A stretch of DNA of 64,000 nucleotides from Zopfochytrium polystomum (lineage: Eukaryota > Chytridiomycota > Chytridiomycetes > Chytridiales > Chytridiaceae), in NCBI GenBank assembly GCA_025765615.1, contig JAIVFJ010000250.1, forward strand, positions 1-64,000. Direction: 5' to 3'. A program made the position numbers and the translations under genes. The notes beneath the pieces were generated by a model. That model worked only from the letters and a program-made list of their open reading frames with translations. It did not search any database and was not told where the DNA came from. Shown piece by piece: positions 50,069 through 61,270 of this stretch; position 1 is the stretch's first letter, and every line of letters begins with the position of its first letter.

Positions 50069-53000
50069 TTATTCTTCGTGTGTTTCGCGTGAGCATTGCT
50101 GCTTGCAGCGATCCAAATGTACTGCAGGATTGAACTTCTCGCCGAATTTTTGAATAAATGTGTTAAGGTTGCCCTCATAGTGTGCCTCGAGGCATTTAAG
50201 CACAGGGTTTAAGCACGACGTAACGAACGACCGGGCCCCGCTCGTGAGCATGTTCATCTTAGGCGGTAGTTTCGATCGAAGTTCCTTCAAAAGCTGAATT
50301 TTCTCGACACCGTAAACAATCTTAACTCGCTTTCGTCCTTCCAAGTCGTCTTCTCCAGCGTTCCTCTTCCTTTTTGCTAAGGTTTCTGAAAAGTTCGGAC
50401 CCAGTCTGGGTCCTGATGGGTTTGGATTGAGGCCTGCAGTTGGAGCCAACGACAACGCCGTAATGGGGTCTGCCAACAAGGGCATTGAAGTTGGCATGAG
50501 CGTTGAAATTGTGGGAGTCTGTATAACAGCGGTTTGTGCTTGAGAGAGTATCGGCGCAGCAACTGACGGGAGAGGCGCTAACACTGTTGAAACCTGCGCC
50601 AACGCTGACTGCACAGCTGGCTGGGCTGTTGCAGAGGACAGGAACAAAGGCGTTGTGGATGGAGTAAGCGTTGTTGTTAAGTGCGAAAGCACAGGAACCG
50701 TTGAACTTCTTGTTGCCACTAATGTGGTTGAAAGATTCGCTGTTGAAAGTGTCGCTGTTGAAAGTGTTGCTGAGGATTGCATTGCCTGTGTTGTGGTTGA
50801 GGGCAGTTCCTCAACTGGCTTCACAGACATATTCATTACTGAAGCTGGCACAGTTGCTGTTACTTCTAATAGAGAGGGTAGTGGTGCAACTGGAACCACT
50901 CTGGAGGGAAGCCTTGTCGAAGCGGTTGCGGAGATATTCGAAGGATTTACTACCGGCTGGGGCAAATTATCGACTCTTTGCTCAGAACTTGCACAAACTG
51001 GTGGAAGGACCGACCCGCCTGAACTCAACTGCTCATTTGCCATTCGACTCTGCACTATGACAAATTGTGCCATTTGCTGCTGCATCATCAGTGAGACAAA
51101 CTCATTAACCCAATTCATCGCCTCGGCTGCAAGTTCCACTCTGTTTTGTGGGTAAGATTGCTCCAATTTCTTCCGAAGCTGTTCTGCAGCTGCGTCTGCT
51201 GTTTTGAGCGAGAGAACACGCTCAACCGCATTGTGAATGCTGAAGCGTGTGTGTGAGGATGGAAATTCCGACACAACTTCGAGAAAGAAAACAGCCAAAG
51301 CAGCAACACTACTGAATCCCGATGGGCTGGCAACGCTGCGTGCCATGTTTGGATTGGTAACTCGTATAGCTTTCCAGCTGATTCGATAGGTTGGTATTTG
51401 ATCATTGGATTTCAGCATCTCAATCAACGTCGAAACGTCCTTTTTGTAGAGGAGTGCGCTTGAAGCAGTTTTGTGTCGAGAGCCGTCCATCAAGTCCAAA
51501 TCACTTGCACCATTCATAACTGCAATGACAAAAAAGGTCTTGCGGCAGGTGTGGGTTCCAAAAAAGCGACCAAGGCCAGTGCTCTCATCAATGGCCCGAC
51601 CGAAAGGCTATAGCAAAGATCCCGTATCTTGTCCAAGAATTGCTTTTCTGAGATATGGACATTTATGGGTTCGCCTGGTTTCCGATCTTTTTGCTGCGCA
51701 TAGGATGGGAAAAATATAGCCACTTGTTGCGCCGAGACAGTAAATATACACAAGAAGATGGCGAACTGGGCAGAGGAGTGGATTTTCGTGGTCTGCCCAA
51801 AGCTGGAGAAAAACTGGCGTTGTATCTGAACCTTTTGGCTGAAAGACAGTCTGAGTAAATGATGGTCAAAATTTCTTTTTTACTTAGAGGTCGTTTCAAG
51901 TGGAAAAGGCGCAAAATGATTTTGAGCAAACTGGGAAATTGTTGTTCCAAGCTGGTCAGTGCTGTTTTGCACCTTTTTCATTTAGGAAACGCCATGTCAG
52001 TCAACCCAGAAGCCGCGCCGCCCTCAGTGACCCCAATCCTCCTAGCACCAACAAGGAACGCTACCACTCATCCAGCCAAGACCCCGAAAAAGGGAGCCGA
52101 AATCGGAACCTTGGACGCTCCACCAAAGAAAAAGAGGGGACGACCGCCGAAAAAGTCTGCAGAGGAGGTCCCAAAAGGAGGTTTCGACGAGGCAGACTGG
52201 GATGATGATAAGGTGGAAATTCTTCTCAAAAGTCGCCTCGAAACTCATCGCAATGGGTTCCTGGACTCCACCGACAAGAATGGGATAATTGCGACGTGGA
52301 ATAAGGTGATCTTGGAGTTTAATGCTCAGAGCGGCGTTCTTTATTCAGAGTCTCAGGTATGACGCAGTCAGATCTTAATTACCATTTAACTGAGTTTGCA
52401 CGATGACAGATCAAAGGAAAGTTTAGCGCCTTGAAGAAGCAATATGGTTCTTTGAGTGCGTCTTTCCTTGAAACAGGCAACAAGAAGAGGCTTCATCTGC
52501 CGTCATATTGGAACACTATGGTACACTACTTCGGTGGACGGAAGGGGCTTTCGGGTGAATCATTTGGAACTCCTGGCACCCGCTTGGGCGTGGCGGATCC
52601 CAGTACTCATGCCGCAGAGTTGGACGATCAAATCTTTGCCCATCTCGAGCTTGAGGATGCCAACACGGTGGAAGAGGCTGACACAGTCTCTGGCGAGACT
52701 GAAGATGACCCCGATAGCAGTTCATCCAAGCGTCCACGGACAGGGCCTGCACCCACTCCCAGTTTGAGCTCATCGTCGAGTTCCACTTCAGCTGGCTCAT
52801 CGCACCATGTTCCCCCAACTCGCAAGCAAGAAAAGCAAGACCTGCCATCAGCGTTGAGTACCATTGGCAAAGGTATTCAGAACGGGATGGAGTATCTGGG
52901 TGATGCGATTCGAGGGGCTGCGTTGAGTGGAGATGGTGGGATCACGAAAGCTGGGCTTACTGAAGCCATGAAGGAGCTGGCTGATCGGCAAGATAAAGCA

Positions 53001-56000
53001 TTGGCAGATCTGGCGACAAGGCAGGACCAGTCGCTAGATCGCCTTGGACAGGTGTTCCTTCAAGCTGTGCGAGAGTTGAAACAGTAATAAAGCAGTTTAT
53101 TGCATTGCGGCCAAATATGCTTTTATGGTGTCCCTCTTTCGAACAGCAGCATCACCAACAACAACCTCCTCTTCCCGCACTTGCTCGTCCTCATTGTCCG
53201 TGTTTGCATCATCAACAAAAGATACGATTGGGGCTTCGTCTTTGAGATCAATAAGGACGTTATGCAACTGGAAGCACACTTTCATCAGTCTGGCCATCGA
53301 CTCCACAGCAGAAATCTCCACTTTAGCGTGATCAAGACGACAGTGCTGATTCAACGGCCGCTGAAAGATTCGGAAACGCCCCTTAAGGATCCCAATGGTG
53401 CCCTCAACAGTAATCCGTGTTCGAGAATGTAAGTAGTTATAGCAACGTCTGTCTCGCGGCATGGAATCCTCAATTGGGTACGGGGTCATAACGTGGTGCA
53501 TCAATGCATAGCCAGCATCAGCTACGATGTGCCCATTACGAGGAAGGAGGTTGTGGATTGTTTTACCAAACTTCGAGTTGTTAAAGATCTGCTTGTCGTT
53601 TGCTGATCCAGCTCTGATGTCATAGTCGCGTATGCGCTTGCGATGGTCCACCACAAGCTGAACATTGAAGGCGGGATACCCTTTCCGACAGTACCACCCT
53701 TCAAAATCCTGCGTTGGTGCAATTATTAGACAACAGCGGGAACTGGCAAACAAAAACCAGTTGTACTCAACTTACATGGGGGCGTTCGATTTCGAACAGC
53801 GACCCGTCTATTGCAAGATAGGTGTTTGGGAAGCCGCAGATCGCTTCGAAGCCCTCCCGCTCCGCTCGCCACTTCTCTGCTGTCTTGGGAAGGGCAATCT
53901 GGTCGAACGATGCTTCGATGACCTCGACAACCTCCCATACATATCGCGAAGCTGAAGGCTTGCTTGTCCCGAAGGCTGTCGCTGATTCAACAAGGGAGCC
54001 AGAGTGGCAGAGGTAGTGCCGAAAACAACTGGTTAAGAACCCACGGATGGCTGCCTGCGATTAACTCAGTTTTTGACATGCGAGCCAGGACAGCAGTCAC
54101 TATGCACTACCTCTGCCACTCTGGCTCCCTTGTTGAATCAGCGACAGCCTTCGGGACAAGCAAGCCTTCAGCTTCGCGATATGTATGGGAGGTTGTCGAG
54201 GTCATCGAAGCATCGTTCGACCAGATTGCCCTTCCCAAGACAGCAGAGAAGTGGCGAGCGGAGCGGGAGGGCTTCGAAGCGATCTGCGGCTTCCCAAACA
54301 CCTATCTTGCAATAGACGGGTCGCTGTTCGAAATCGAACGCCCCCATGTAAGTTGAGTACAACTGGTTTTTGTTTGCCAGTTCCCGCTGTTGTCTAATAA
54401 TTGCACCAACGCAGGATTTTGAAGGGTGGTACTGTCGGAAAGGGTATCCCGCCTTCAATGTTCAGCTTGTGGTGGACCATCGCAAGCGCATACGCGACTA
54501 TGACATCAGAGCTGGATCAGCAAACGACAAGCAGATCTTTAACAACTCGAAGTTTGGTAAAACAATCCACAACCTCCTTCCTCGTAATGGGCACATCGTA
54601 GCTGATGCTGGCTATGCATTGATGCACCACGTTATGACCCCGTACCCAATTGAGGATTCCATGCCGCGAGACAGACGTTGCTATAACTACTTACATTCTC
54701 GAACACGGATTACTGTTGAGGGCACCATTGGGATCCTTAAGGGGCGTTTCCGAATCTTTCAGCGGCCGTTGAATCAGCACTGTCGTCTTGATCACGCTAA
54801 AGTGGAGATTTCTGCTGTGGAGTCGATGGCCAGACTGATGAAAGTGTGCTTCCAGTTGCATAACGTCCTTATTGATCTCAAAGACGAAGCCCCAATCGTA
54901 TCTTTTGTTGATGATGCAAACACGGACAATGAGGACGAGCAAGTGCGGGAAGAGGAGGTTGTTGTTGGTGATGCTGCTGTTCGAAAGAGGGACACCATAA
55001 AAGCATATTTGGCCGCAATGCAATAAACTGCTTTATTACTGTTTCAACTCTCGCACAGCTTGAAGGAACACCTGTCCAAGGCGATCTAGCGACTGGTCCT
55101 GCCTTGTCGCCAGATCTGCCAATGCTTTATCTTGCCGATCAGCCAGCTCCTTCATGGCTTCAGTAAGCCCAGCTTTCGTGATCCCACCATCTCCACTCAA
55201 CGCAGCCCCTCGAATCGCATCACCCAGATACTCCATCCCGTTCTGAATACCTTTGCCAATGGTACTCAACGCTGATGGCAGGTCTTGCTTTTCTTGCTTG
55301 CGAGTTGGGGGAACATGGTGCGATGAGCCAGCTGAAGTGGAACTCGACGATGAGCTCAAACTGGGAGTGGGTGCAGGCCCTGTCCGTGGACGCTTGGATG
55401 AACTGCTATCGGGGTCATCTTCAGTCTCGCCAGAGACTGTGTCAGCCTCTTCCACCGTGTTGGCATCCTCAAGCTCGAGATGGGCAAAGATTTGATCGTC
55501 CAACTCTGCGGCATGAGTACTGGGATCCGCCACGCCCAAGCGGGTGCCAGGAGTTCCAAATGATTCACCCGAAAGCCCCTTCCGTCCACCGAAGTAGTGT
55601 ACCATAGTGTTCCAATATGACGGCAGATGAAGCCTCTTCTTGTTGCCTGTTTCAAGGAAAGACGCACTCAAAGAACCATATTGCTTCTTCAAGGCGCTAA
55701 ACTTTCCTTTGATCTGTCATCGTGCAAACTCAGTTAAATGGTAATTAAGATCTGACTGCGTCATACCTGAGACTCTGAATAAAGAACGCCGCTCTGAGCA
55801 TTAAACTCCAAGATCACCTTATTCCACGTCGCAATTATCCCATTCTTGTCGGTGGAGTCCAGGAACCCATTGCGATGAGTTTCGAGGCGACTTTTGAGAA
55901 GAATTTCCACCTTATCATCATCCCAGTCTGCCTCGTCGAAACCTCCTTTTGGGACCTCCTCTGCAGACTTTTTCGGCGGTCGTCCCCTCTTTTTCTTTGG

Positions 56001-58294
56001 TGGAGCGTCCAAGGTTCCGATTTCGGCTCCCTTTTTCGGGGGTCTTGGCTGGATGAGTGGTAGCGTTCCTTGTTGGTGCTAGGAGGATTGGGGTCACTGA
56101 GGGCGGCGCGGCTTCTGGGTTGACTGACATGGCGTTTCCTAAATGAAAAAGGTGCAAAACAGCACTGACCAGCTTGGAACAACAATTTCCCAGTTTGCTC
56201 AAAATCATTTTGCGCCTTTTCCACTTGAAACGACCTCTTACTATAATATCAATGCAAAGTGACTCCACAAAAAACGAGTTGTTTGCACGCCGAATAGTGG
56301 AGAGGTCGAGATGAATGCTGTCAAACCGAAGGTTGACTGCCTCCATTTCGCGCAAGCCAAGTTTGCAGGACATGATAATCAAAACAAACCACATTAAATC
56401 CATGAAGTCGCCGGTACTTATTAAACGGGCACAGAGTTGCATTAACTCATGTGGGAGTAGTGGAGAATCTCCTTGTGGAATATAGTCAGAATCATCAGAC
56501 ATAGTTCTCCGGTAGCAATTCTCAACTTCTTGGCAGTTGCGTGGGTTTCCTTTAACATCTAATGAGTATTTTGCAACAGCCAACAGTCAAGTCAAATTGC
56601 ATTACCTTTTCGATAGAGATGAATATTCGGTGTGTGAACTGCGCAGCCACACTTCTCTAATTTGTATAGTGCACGGCAATCACCACAAGGTGTTGTGTAG
56701 GCGCTACCAGGCTCATGGCCTCGGTTCTTGTGAATGGCCGAGACAAACGACAGCAGCTGATTAACGGCATTGGGTGCATTCCATCCCCCTTCACATCTCA
56801 GCTTCCGTTTCTTCTTGAGCTTCCCTCTCTGCTGGTCTGCAAAATTTACGTCATTGTCCCTGTCGTCAGGGTCAGAGTCAGAGTCGGAGTCGGAGTCAGA
56901 GTCGGAGTTGCTTTCATCTTCTTCATCCTCGCTTTCACCTCCACCATGCTCTTGATTGCAACCCAGACCACTGTCACTGCTGCCAGCCATGCAACCATCG
57001 CCACTGTTCTTCCCCAGCAACTTCCAATTCGGAACCTTGAATCGCTTTCCATCCAGGCCAATAAGCTTTGAGCCTTTTTTGCCACGCTTATTCTTGATCC
57101 ACATAATCAAATTCTCGGCGTTCATCGAAGGGCAAAATCCCTCTGGCGGGTAATCTTCAAGACAGAGCAAGCTCTCGTAATCTCCAATGTCGGTGAACCA
57201 CTTCTGCAGACCACGTATGTGCTTTCTTGCTGAGGCCTCTGATGTTTCCTTGTAAACACGAGTTCCAAGCGGCGGATTTTTTTTGGTGGAGCGCTTCAGC
57301 CCAAGTTCCGCAAGCTTTGCTTCCATCCCTAATGATAATGACGGTTAAATCGATGGTCGTGCCAAAGACACATCAGTTTACCATTCTTGGCACGTTCCTG
57401 ATCTTCAGGTGAAATGTAAAATAGGTCACGCTTATTGAAACCATCCCCGCGCATCCGCTTTCGTGCTATGTCTGCGTTTTTGGTGACTGCGTTCGACTTC
57501 TCCAAGTGGCTGACCTGCCCTTTCCCAGGCGCACGGTTATTCGCTTTTTGGCCTCGACTGCTGCCACGCGTTTTGCCTTTTGGTTTGTCCATTCCCAAAG
57601 TTGATGATGCAGTCCCAGTCATATTGGCGCCAAGTGGTGGTGGAGTGGCAGCCAGCGTGCTGCCTGTCACTGAAGGCCTTTCCCCAGTGAGCCCCAAGCT
57701 CGCTGGCGTTGATGGCGACGTGGACGAAGACACCAGCGACGACACCAACAGCGAGGAATATGAGGACAAGGTCCCTGCGCCGGCACCGACAGATACAGCC
57801 GTCGTGGAGGACTCAGCACGCAGAGCGGTCGTTGAAGCTGAATCGTGAAGTAAACTGTACGTTGCTGTTGCTGCTGCAATTGTAGAGTCGGCACCCACAG
57901 AGGCGTTGGGCAAACGCTCCTCCGCCAGTGCAAGCTCTCGCTCAACTCCACCACCCGCTGTGGGAACATCGTTGCACTTGTCATCGCGCCCTGGATGCAG
58001 GCCAGCACTGTCGCAACGCCGAGGCTGGTCCGGGATGTCGGGTGGTGCACTGCAGCCGCCGCTGCGGAGTGGGAGGTCCTGGCGCTCTTGATCACTGCGG
58101 GTGTCGGCAGCACGCTGGCCATTTTGGGGCTCGGTGAGAGAAATGGCAGTGGAAGCGGCGGGAATGGCGGCAGAAATAGCAGCGAGCTCGGCATACGCAG
58201 ACTTGGTTGTTGAAGGGCCCGGTAACGCGATGGGACCAGGCGCAGTAGCTGTGATTGGATTTCGCGGAGGGTTGTCTGTCATTCGGACTTCCAA
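50069..58294 (-). CDS. Crypton-type tyrosine recombinase, interrupted in an intron
   Basis: Exons 58294-57382, 57328-56606, 56549-56242 and 51850-50069 join in phase to about 1,241 codons. The N-terminal exon is Ala/Ser/Pro-rich. Exon 2 has a helical region (KHIRGLQKWFTDIG), an acidic Ser-Asp repeat (about 56935-56875) and Cys/His-rich CGDCRALYKLEKCGC. Exon 3 begins the catalytic domain with LGLREMEAVNL (first Arg). Exon 4 has LLCPVRHLLVYIY, then GTHTCRKT (HxxR, about 51560) and SRHKTASSALLYKKD (final His and Tyr, about 51475). A Ser/Thr-rich tail with a KRKR...GRKRVK nuclear-localisation-like stretch follows. One T too many near 51705 and one T too few near 51605 compensate each other and could be errors or true decay. 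The 56242-51850 intron contains a whole Harbinger element. Confidence 0.65.
51994..53087 (+). CDS. Harbinger Myb/SANT-like DNA-binding protein, left arm (intact)
   Basis: Exons 51994-52356 and 52410-53087 give 346 aa. An AT-hook-like KKKRGRPPKKS lies near residue 45. It is followed by a trihelix/Myb-like domain (ADWDDDKVEILLKSRLETHR ... KGKFSALKKQYG), the usual partner of Harbinger transposases that helps bind element ends and import the transposase. The remainder is acidic and Ser-rich with a C-terminal amphipathic helix. A probable 5' UTR intron ends at 51984 (CATTTAG). This arm keeps the frame through the C4 tract at 52083, unlike the right arm. Confidence 0.7.
53097..54019 (-). pseudogene. 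Harbinger DDE transposase, left arm, 5'-truncated
   Basis: Mirror copy of the right-arm transposase. Its catalytic exon (53708-53097) encodes the same 204 residues with the DDE motifs. The upstream exon is cut at 54019, the edge of the inverted repeat; beyond it the spacer sequence is not the matching coding sequence. The gene therefore lacks its N-terminal DNA-binding part. Confidence 0.65.
54020..54103. other. Unique spacer at the palindrome centre
   Basis: The 84 bp separating the two arms. Read on the + strand it supplies a splice acceptor (CTCAG at 54065-54069) and the first residues of the right-arm transposase exon (FDMRARTAVTMHYL). Confidence 0.7.
54070..55026 (+). pseudogene. Harbinger DDE transposase, right arm, missing first exon
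   Basis: Exons 54070-54347 and 54415-55026. The first begins at an acceptor in the spacer and encodes a helix-turn-helix (GSLVESATAFGTSKPSASRY) and the first catalytic Asp (LAIDGSLFEIERP). The second has the next Asp (HIVADAGYALMHH) and the Glu (TVEGTIGILKGRFRIF), giving the D-D-E triad of the DDE_4 / HARBI1-type family. No upstream exon or proper start exists, because the sequence to the left is the other arm read backwards. A frame-open ATG at 53964 exists but reads reversed left-arm sequence. Confidence 0.7.
55036..56130 (-). pseudogene. Harbinger Myb/SANT-like gene, right arm, frameshifted
   Basis: Mirror of the left-arm gene, starting at 56130 with the second exon at 55713-55036. The first exon carries one extra base in the C5 (minus strand) run near 56040. 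This throws the AT-hook and Myb region out of frame. All else appears to match the left arm. Confidence 0.7.
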
Positions 58295-58332
58295 AATGAG
58301 TTAGGTGGCTGACAAGGCATGGTGGACCATGG

Positions 58333-59686
58333 ACCATGGACCATGGTCCATTACTGGACCGATTACTCGCCGTGGTCCAATAGGATAATACCGTCAACTT
58401 GTTGTTTTTTCAGCGTGTTGATTTTTTCCTCGATTTTTTTCTTTCTTTTTCCTAACGCCACTCTCCCTCTAAACAGCTGCCCTGGAGAAGCAGCCTCATT
58501 AATCCAACTTAACCCCCACCGTTCAATAAATGCCAATCTCTAAAATTTAGATTTGTGTTACCCTGAACATGCGGATCGTAGTCTTGATGTGTGAGTCCAA
58601 CAGTTGGACCAACACTGTAGTTCCCCGCCATTGGATGCCATAGCTGGATTCAACCAAAGATCTCATATTTTTGCTTCATGTCAAGAATACTCCGGTTTTG
58701 GAAATCACCTGGTTCACCGGACCACTTCCAAAACCCTCACAGAATGCAAAACTGCACGAGACACTTTTGCTCGAACATTTGCAGGCAGTTTTTTGTCTGC
58801 TCCCCTTCAATTTCAGTGCAAATGTCCCAGTAAATGTGTCGGACGTATTTGTGTGTTTTGTGAGGGTTTTGGAAGTGACCCATTTTGCACCGCATGGACC
58901 TTGCACTAAGGTGGGGAGTTTGAAGCACTGATTCTTCAGCCTGTCTTCTAAAGCGTCTCGGGAGCTTTGGTGCAAAGGGGTGCTCACTCCTTCTCGGGAG
59001 TTGCTATCGTTGCGAACCACACATGTTGGCCTTATGTGTTTTCTCGCTCTCTTTCCCATCGTCCTCACTCCCCCAGAGTTTCCTCTTCAAAGAATCCGCA
59101 AGCGCCTTCCCACCACCGCGGTGGTGATGTTTGAGGAGTCACCAAGGATTGCGCGTCCAGTTTATCGCAGCACCTATTGGGTGGTCTGCCCACCAAACTT
59201 CCCAGAATGACTGCGGTTTCGCGTTTGAGCCACTGAGGTCAGCAATCACTGTGATATATTTGCAGCATAATGATATTTGCTGGTTCTTTTTTCGAGGCGA
59301 GCTTTCGTAAACCGCATTCTATTATTGATCCATTGTCAAACTTGCCAAAGGGATCTCGAAATAGGGAAAAAAAAAAGAAAAAAAAAAAAAACAGTCCTAC
59401 AAGCACTTTGCAAAGATCTTTGAGTGAACAGAGCGCATGTAGAGTGAAACTCTCGGCTACTTTTCGCCTAGAGTGCGTCGCAAGAGCAGGTATCGAGAAA
59501 GAGGATACAGTGGGGGTGACGTGGGGAGATGATCGTGTGCCAAGTTAAAAAGAAGAGTAAGTGGAGGAAAATCACACCAAAGACCAAGTGCTTGCGCAAC
59601 TCCCCCCAGATTCACTTTGGACGAGCCCAGCGCGCCGCTCTCGGTCGACCCTCCGCGGGCTAAAGCCAAAACCGGTCGCTGTGGAC
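58333..59686. other. Intergenic region with a foldback repeat
   Basis: Contains the hairpin-type repeat at 58721-58880 and an A-rich block near 59370-59392. Short frames show no domain. Confidence 0.4.
58721..58880. repeat. Foldback/MITE-like inverted repeat
   Basis: CACTTCCAAAACCCTCACA at 58723-58741 is the perfect reverse complement of 58859-58877. The sequence between is also partly self-complementary (GACAC...ACATTTGCA on both sides). The 160-bp unit could be a MITE or a transcribed hairpin; no target duplication was identified. Confidence 0.5.
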
Positions 59687-60834
59687 TCAAAAGTCCGAGT
59701 GGGAGACATGGCTGGGACCCTCATCGTCCATGCCGTCGTCGTAATCGTCGTCGGTCTGGGCCCGGCCCCCGCCCGCGGCCGTCGACGCTGACGCGACGGC
59801 CGACGAGGGCGCTCCGACGTTCATCAGCATCATGGGCGGTGGGGCTGGCGCGCTCATGGGAACAGAAATTGTGGCGGGCACGGGCGGAGGCGGCATGAGC
59901 TCGGAGGAAGAGGAGGAGGAGGAGGAGGAGGAGGAGGAGGAGGAGGAGGTTCTGGCTGATGGGGCGGACTGCGACGGTTTGGTTGTTTTGGAAGCTTTGC
60001 GAGGGACGGAGGAGGCCGCGGGTTTCGGCGCTTTCTGCATTTCCAATAAAAATAAAAATATTTGTTTTGGACGGGATTCTGGTCAGTTCGGTTTGCAACC
60101 ATGTGAGGGGCGCACTGAATTTTGTCAGTCGCGAACCCGAACCTAACCTTGGGGATGATTTGAAAGTTTGTGCCGGTGAGCGCCGCGCGCTCGATGGGAA
60201 GGCGGATACCGTACTTTTCGGGGATGAGGGGCAGTGGAATGGCGTTTCGGGTCTCTGCAATCTCGGCCAACACCTGGCAAGTGCCGAAAAAAAGAAACAA
60301 AAAAAAAAGAAAGAAAGAAAGAACGAAAGAGGGGGGATTAATAAGTATGGCGTTGATGAAACTGTGCACGAGGGATTGCCGCGAGAAGAAAATGGCCCGG
60401 CAGTTCGTGCTTGCCTCGCGGGAAGGGACTCCGGTGAACGAGTGCGAGATACTGCTTTCCACGGCCAGGCGCATGTCGTCGACGTCGATCTCTGTTCGGC
60501 CCGAGTGGTCCGCAAACAGCTGTGCGTCCGCGAGGATGTCAAGGATGTAGCGGTGCATGAACTCGAGGAGCTGCGGCAGGACGCGGGGATCGTAGTCGTC
60601 GATGCCCATGGCCTGGATGATCAGCGAGATGAGCTTGGCGTCGCGGGGCAGGTTCTGCAGGTCCTGCAGCTGCTGAGCGCCCGCCGCCGCCGCGCCCCCA
60701 GGGACGGCGAAGGCAGCCGCGCCAGGCTGCTGGCCGGGTAGCTGCGACTGTAACTGCGATTGTGCCGCTGCAAGAAGACCAGTGGCGGAGGACGACGATG
60801 ACGACGATGACGACGCCATCGCAGAAGGGTCCAT
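59687..60834 (-). CDS. TAF9: TFIID/SAGA subunit TAF9
   Basis: Exons 60834-60415, 60273-60148 and 60034-59687 give 297 aa with no correction. A Ser/Gln/Ala-rich N-terminus precedes the histone fold: LPRDAKLISLIIQAMGIDDY, PRVLPQLLEFMHRYILDILA and TEIDVDDMRLAVESSISHSF. Next comes the TAF9 signature ETRNAIPLPLIPEKYGIRLP. The C-terminal tail is a long Ser run, Pro-rich and Asp-rich. TAF9 pairs with TAF6 in TFIID and SAGA. The first intron begins with GC (GCAAGC at 60414-60409). A longer start at 60888 is in frame; 60834 was chosen because the extension is not family-like. Confidence 0.92.
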
Positions 60835-60888
60835 CTTATCGGACAAGGGGGCTTTGAAGGAAGTCGTTGCAAGCGCGATTGCGACCAC

Positions 60889-61118
60889 CTGGAATTACAA
60901 TGAGGAAGACACTCGCTTCTCAGCACCGATCGCGAAGGAGAAAAAAAAACCAAAAAAAAAAAAAGGAAGGAAAGAGGGAACAAAAAGCACCACAACAGAC
61001 GGTCCAACTGCTTCAGACTCACGCCAACACAACAACCACCACCACCACAACGAAGAGTGCTTTAATCTTTGGCATCTATAATACCGCCCTCTGAAATTTG
61101 GTACACTGAGAGAGAGTG

Positions 61119-61207
<89 letters not shown>

Positions 61208-61270
61208 GAGACTCCCATCAGTTTTGCTGTTATAAAACAAAGTGAGGTAGCAAACACATTAAACGAGTTC
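60889..61270. repeat. (GA)n microsatellite between TAF9 and DMC1
   Basis: About 105 bp of nearly pure GA at 61108-61212, with A-runs near 60945-60965. This is the 5' flank of TAF9 and the 3' flank of DMC1. Confidence 0.85.

Larger units (their letters stand above)
51887..56237. mobile_element. Palindromic PIF/Harbinger element
   Basis: A 4,351-bp element flanked by a TTA/TAA target-site duplication (51884-51886 and 56238-56240), typical of PIF/Harbinger. It starts GAGGTCGTTTCAAGTGGAAA and ends with its reverse complement. Rather than short terminal repeats, the whole element is an inverted duplication: arms 51887-54019 and 54104-56237 around an 84-bp unique spacer (54020-54103). I found one length difference between the arms (C4 near 52083 versus G5 near 56040). 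Each arm carries a Myb/SANT-like gene and a DDE transposase gene tail-to-tail. Confidence 0.85.
49581..58332 (-). mobile_element. Crypton-like tyrosine recombinase element
   Basis: An element of about 8.75 kb (4.4 kb without the nested insertion) holding one large YR gene. A 12-bp direct repeat, GGTGGACCATGG, occurs at 49581-49592 and 58321-58332, just outside the coding part on both sides, and may mark the recombination sites. Cryptons lack transposase-type inverted repeats and integrate by site-specific recombination (established for the family). Boundaries are provisional. Confidence 0.55.
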
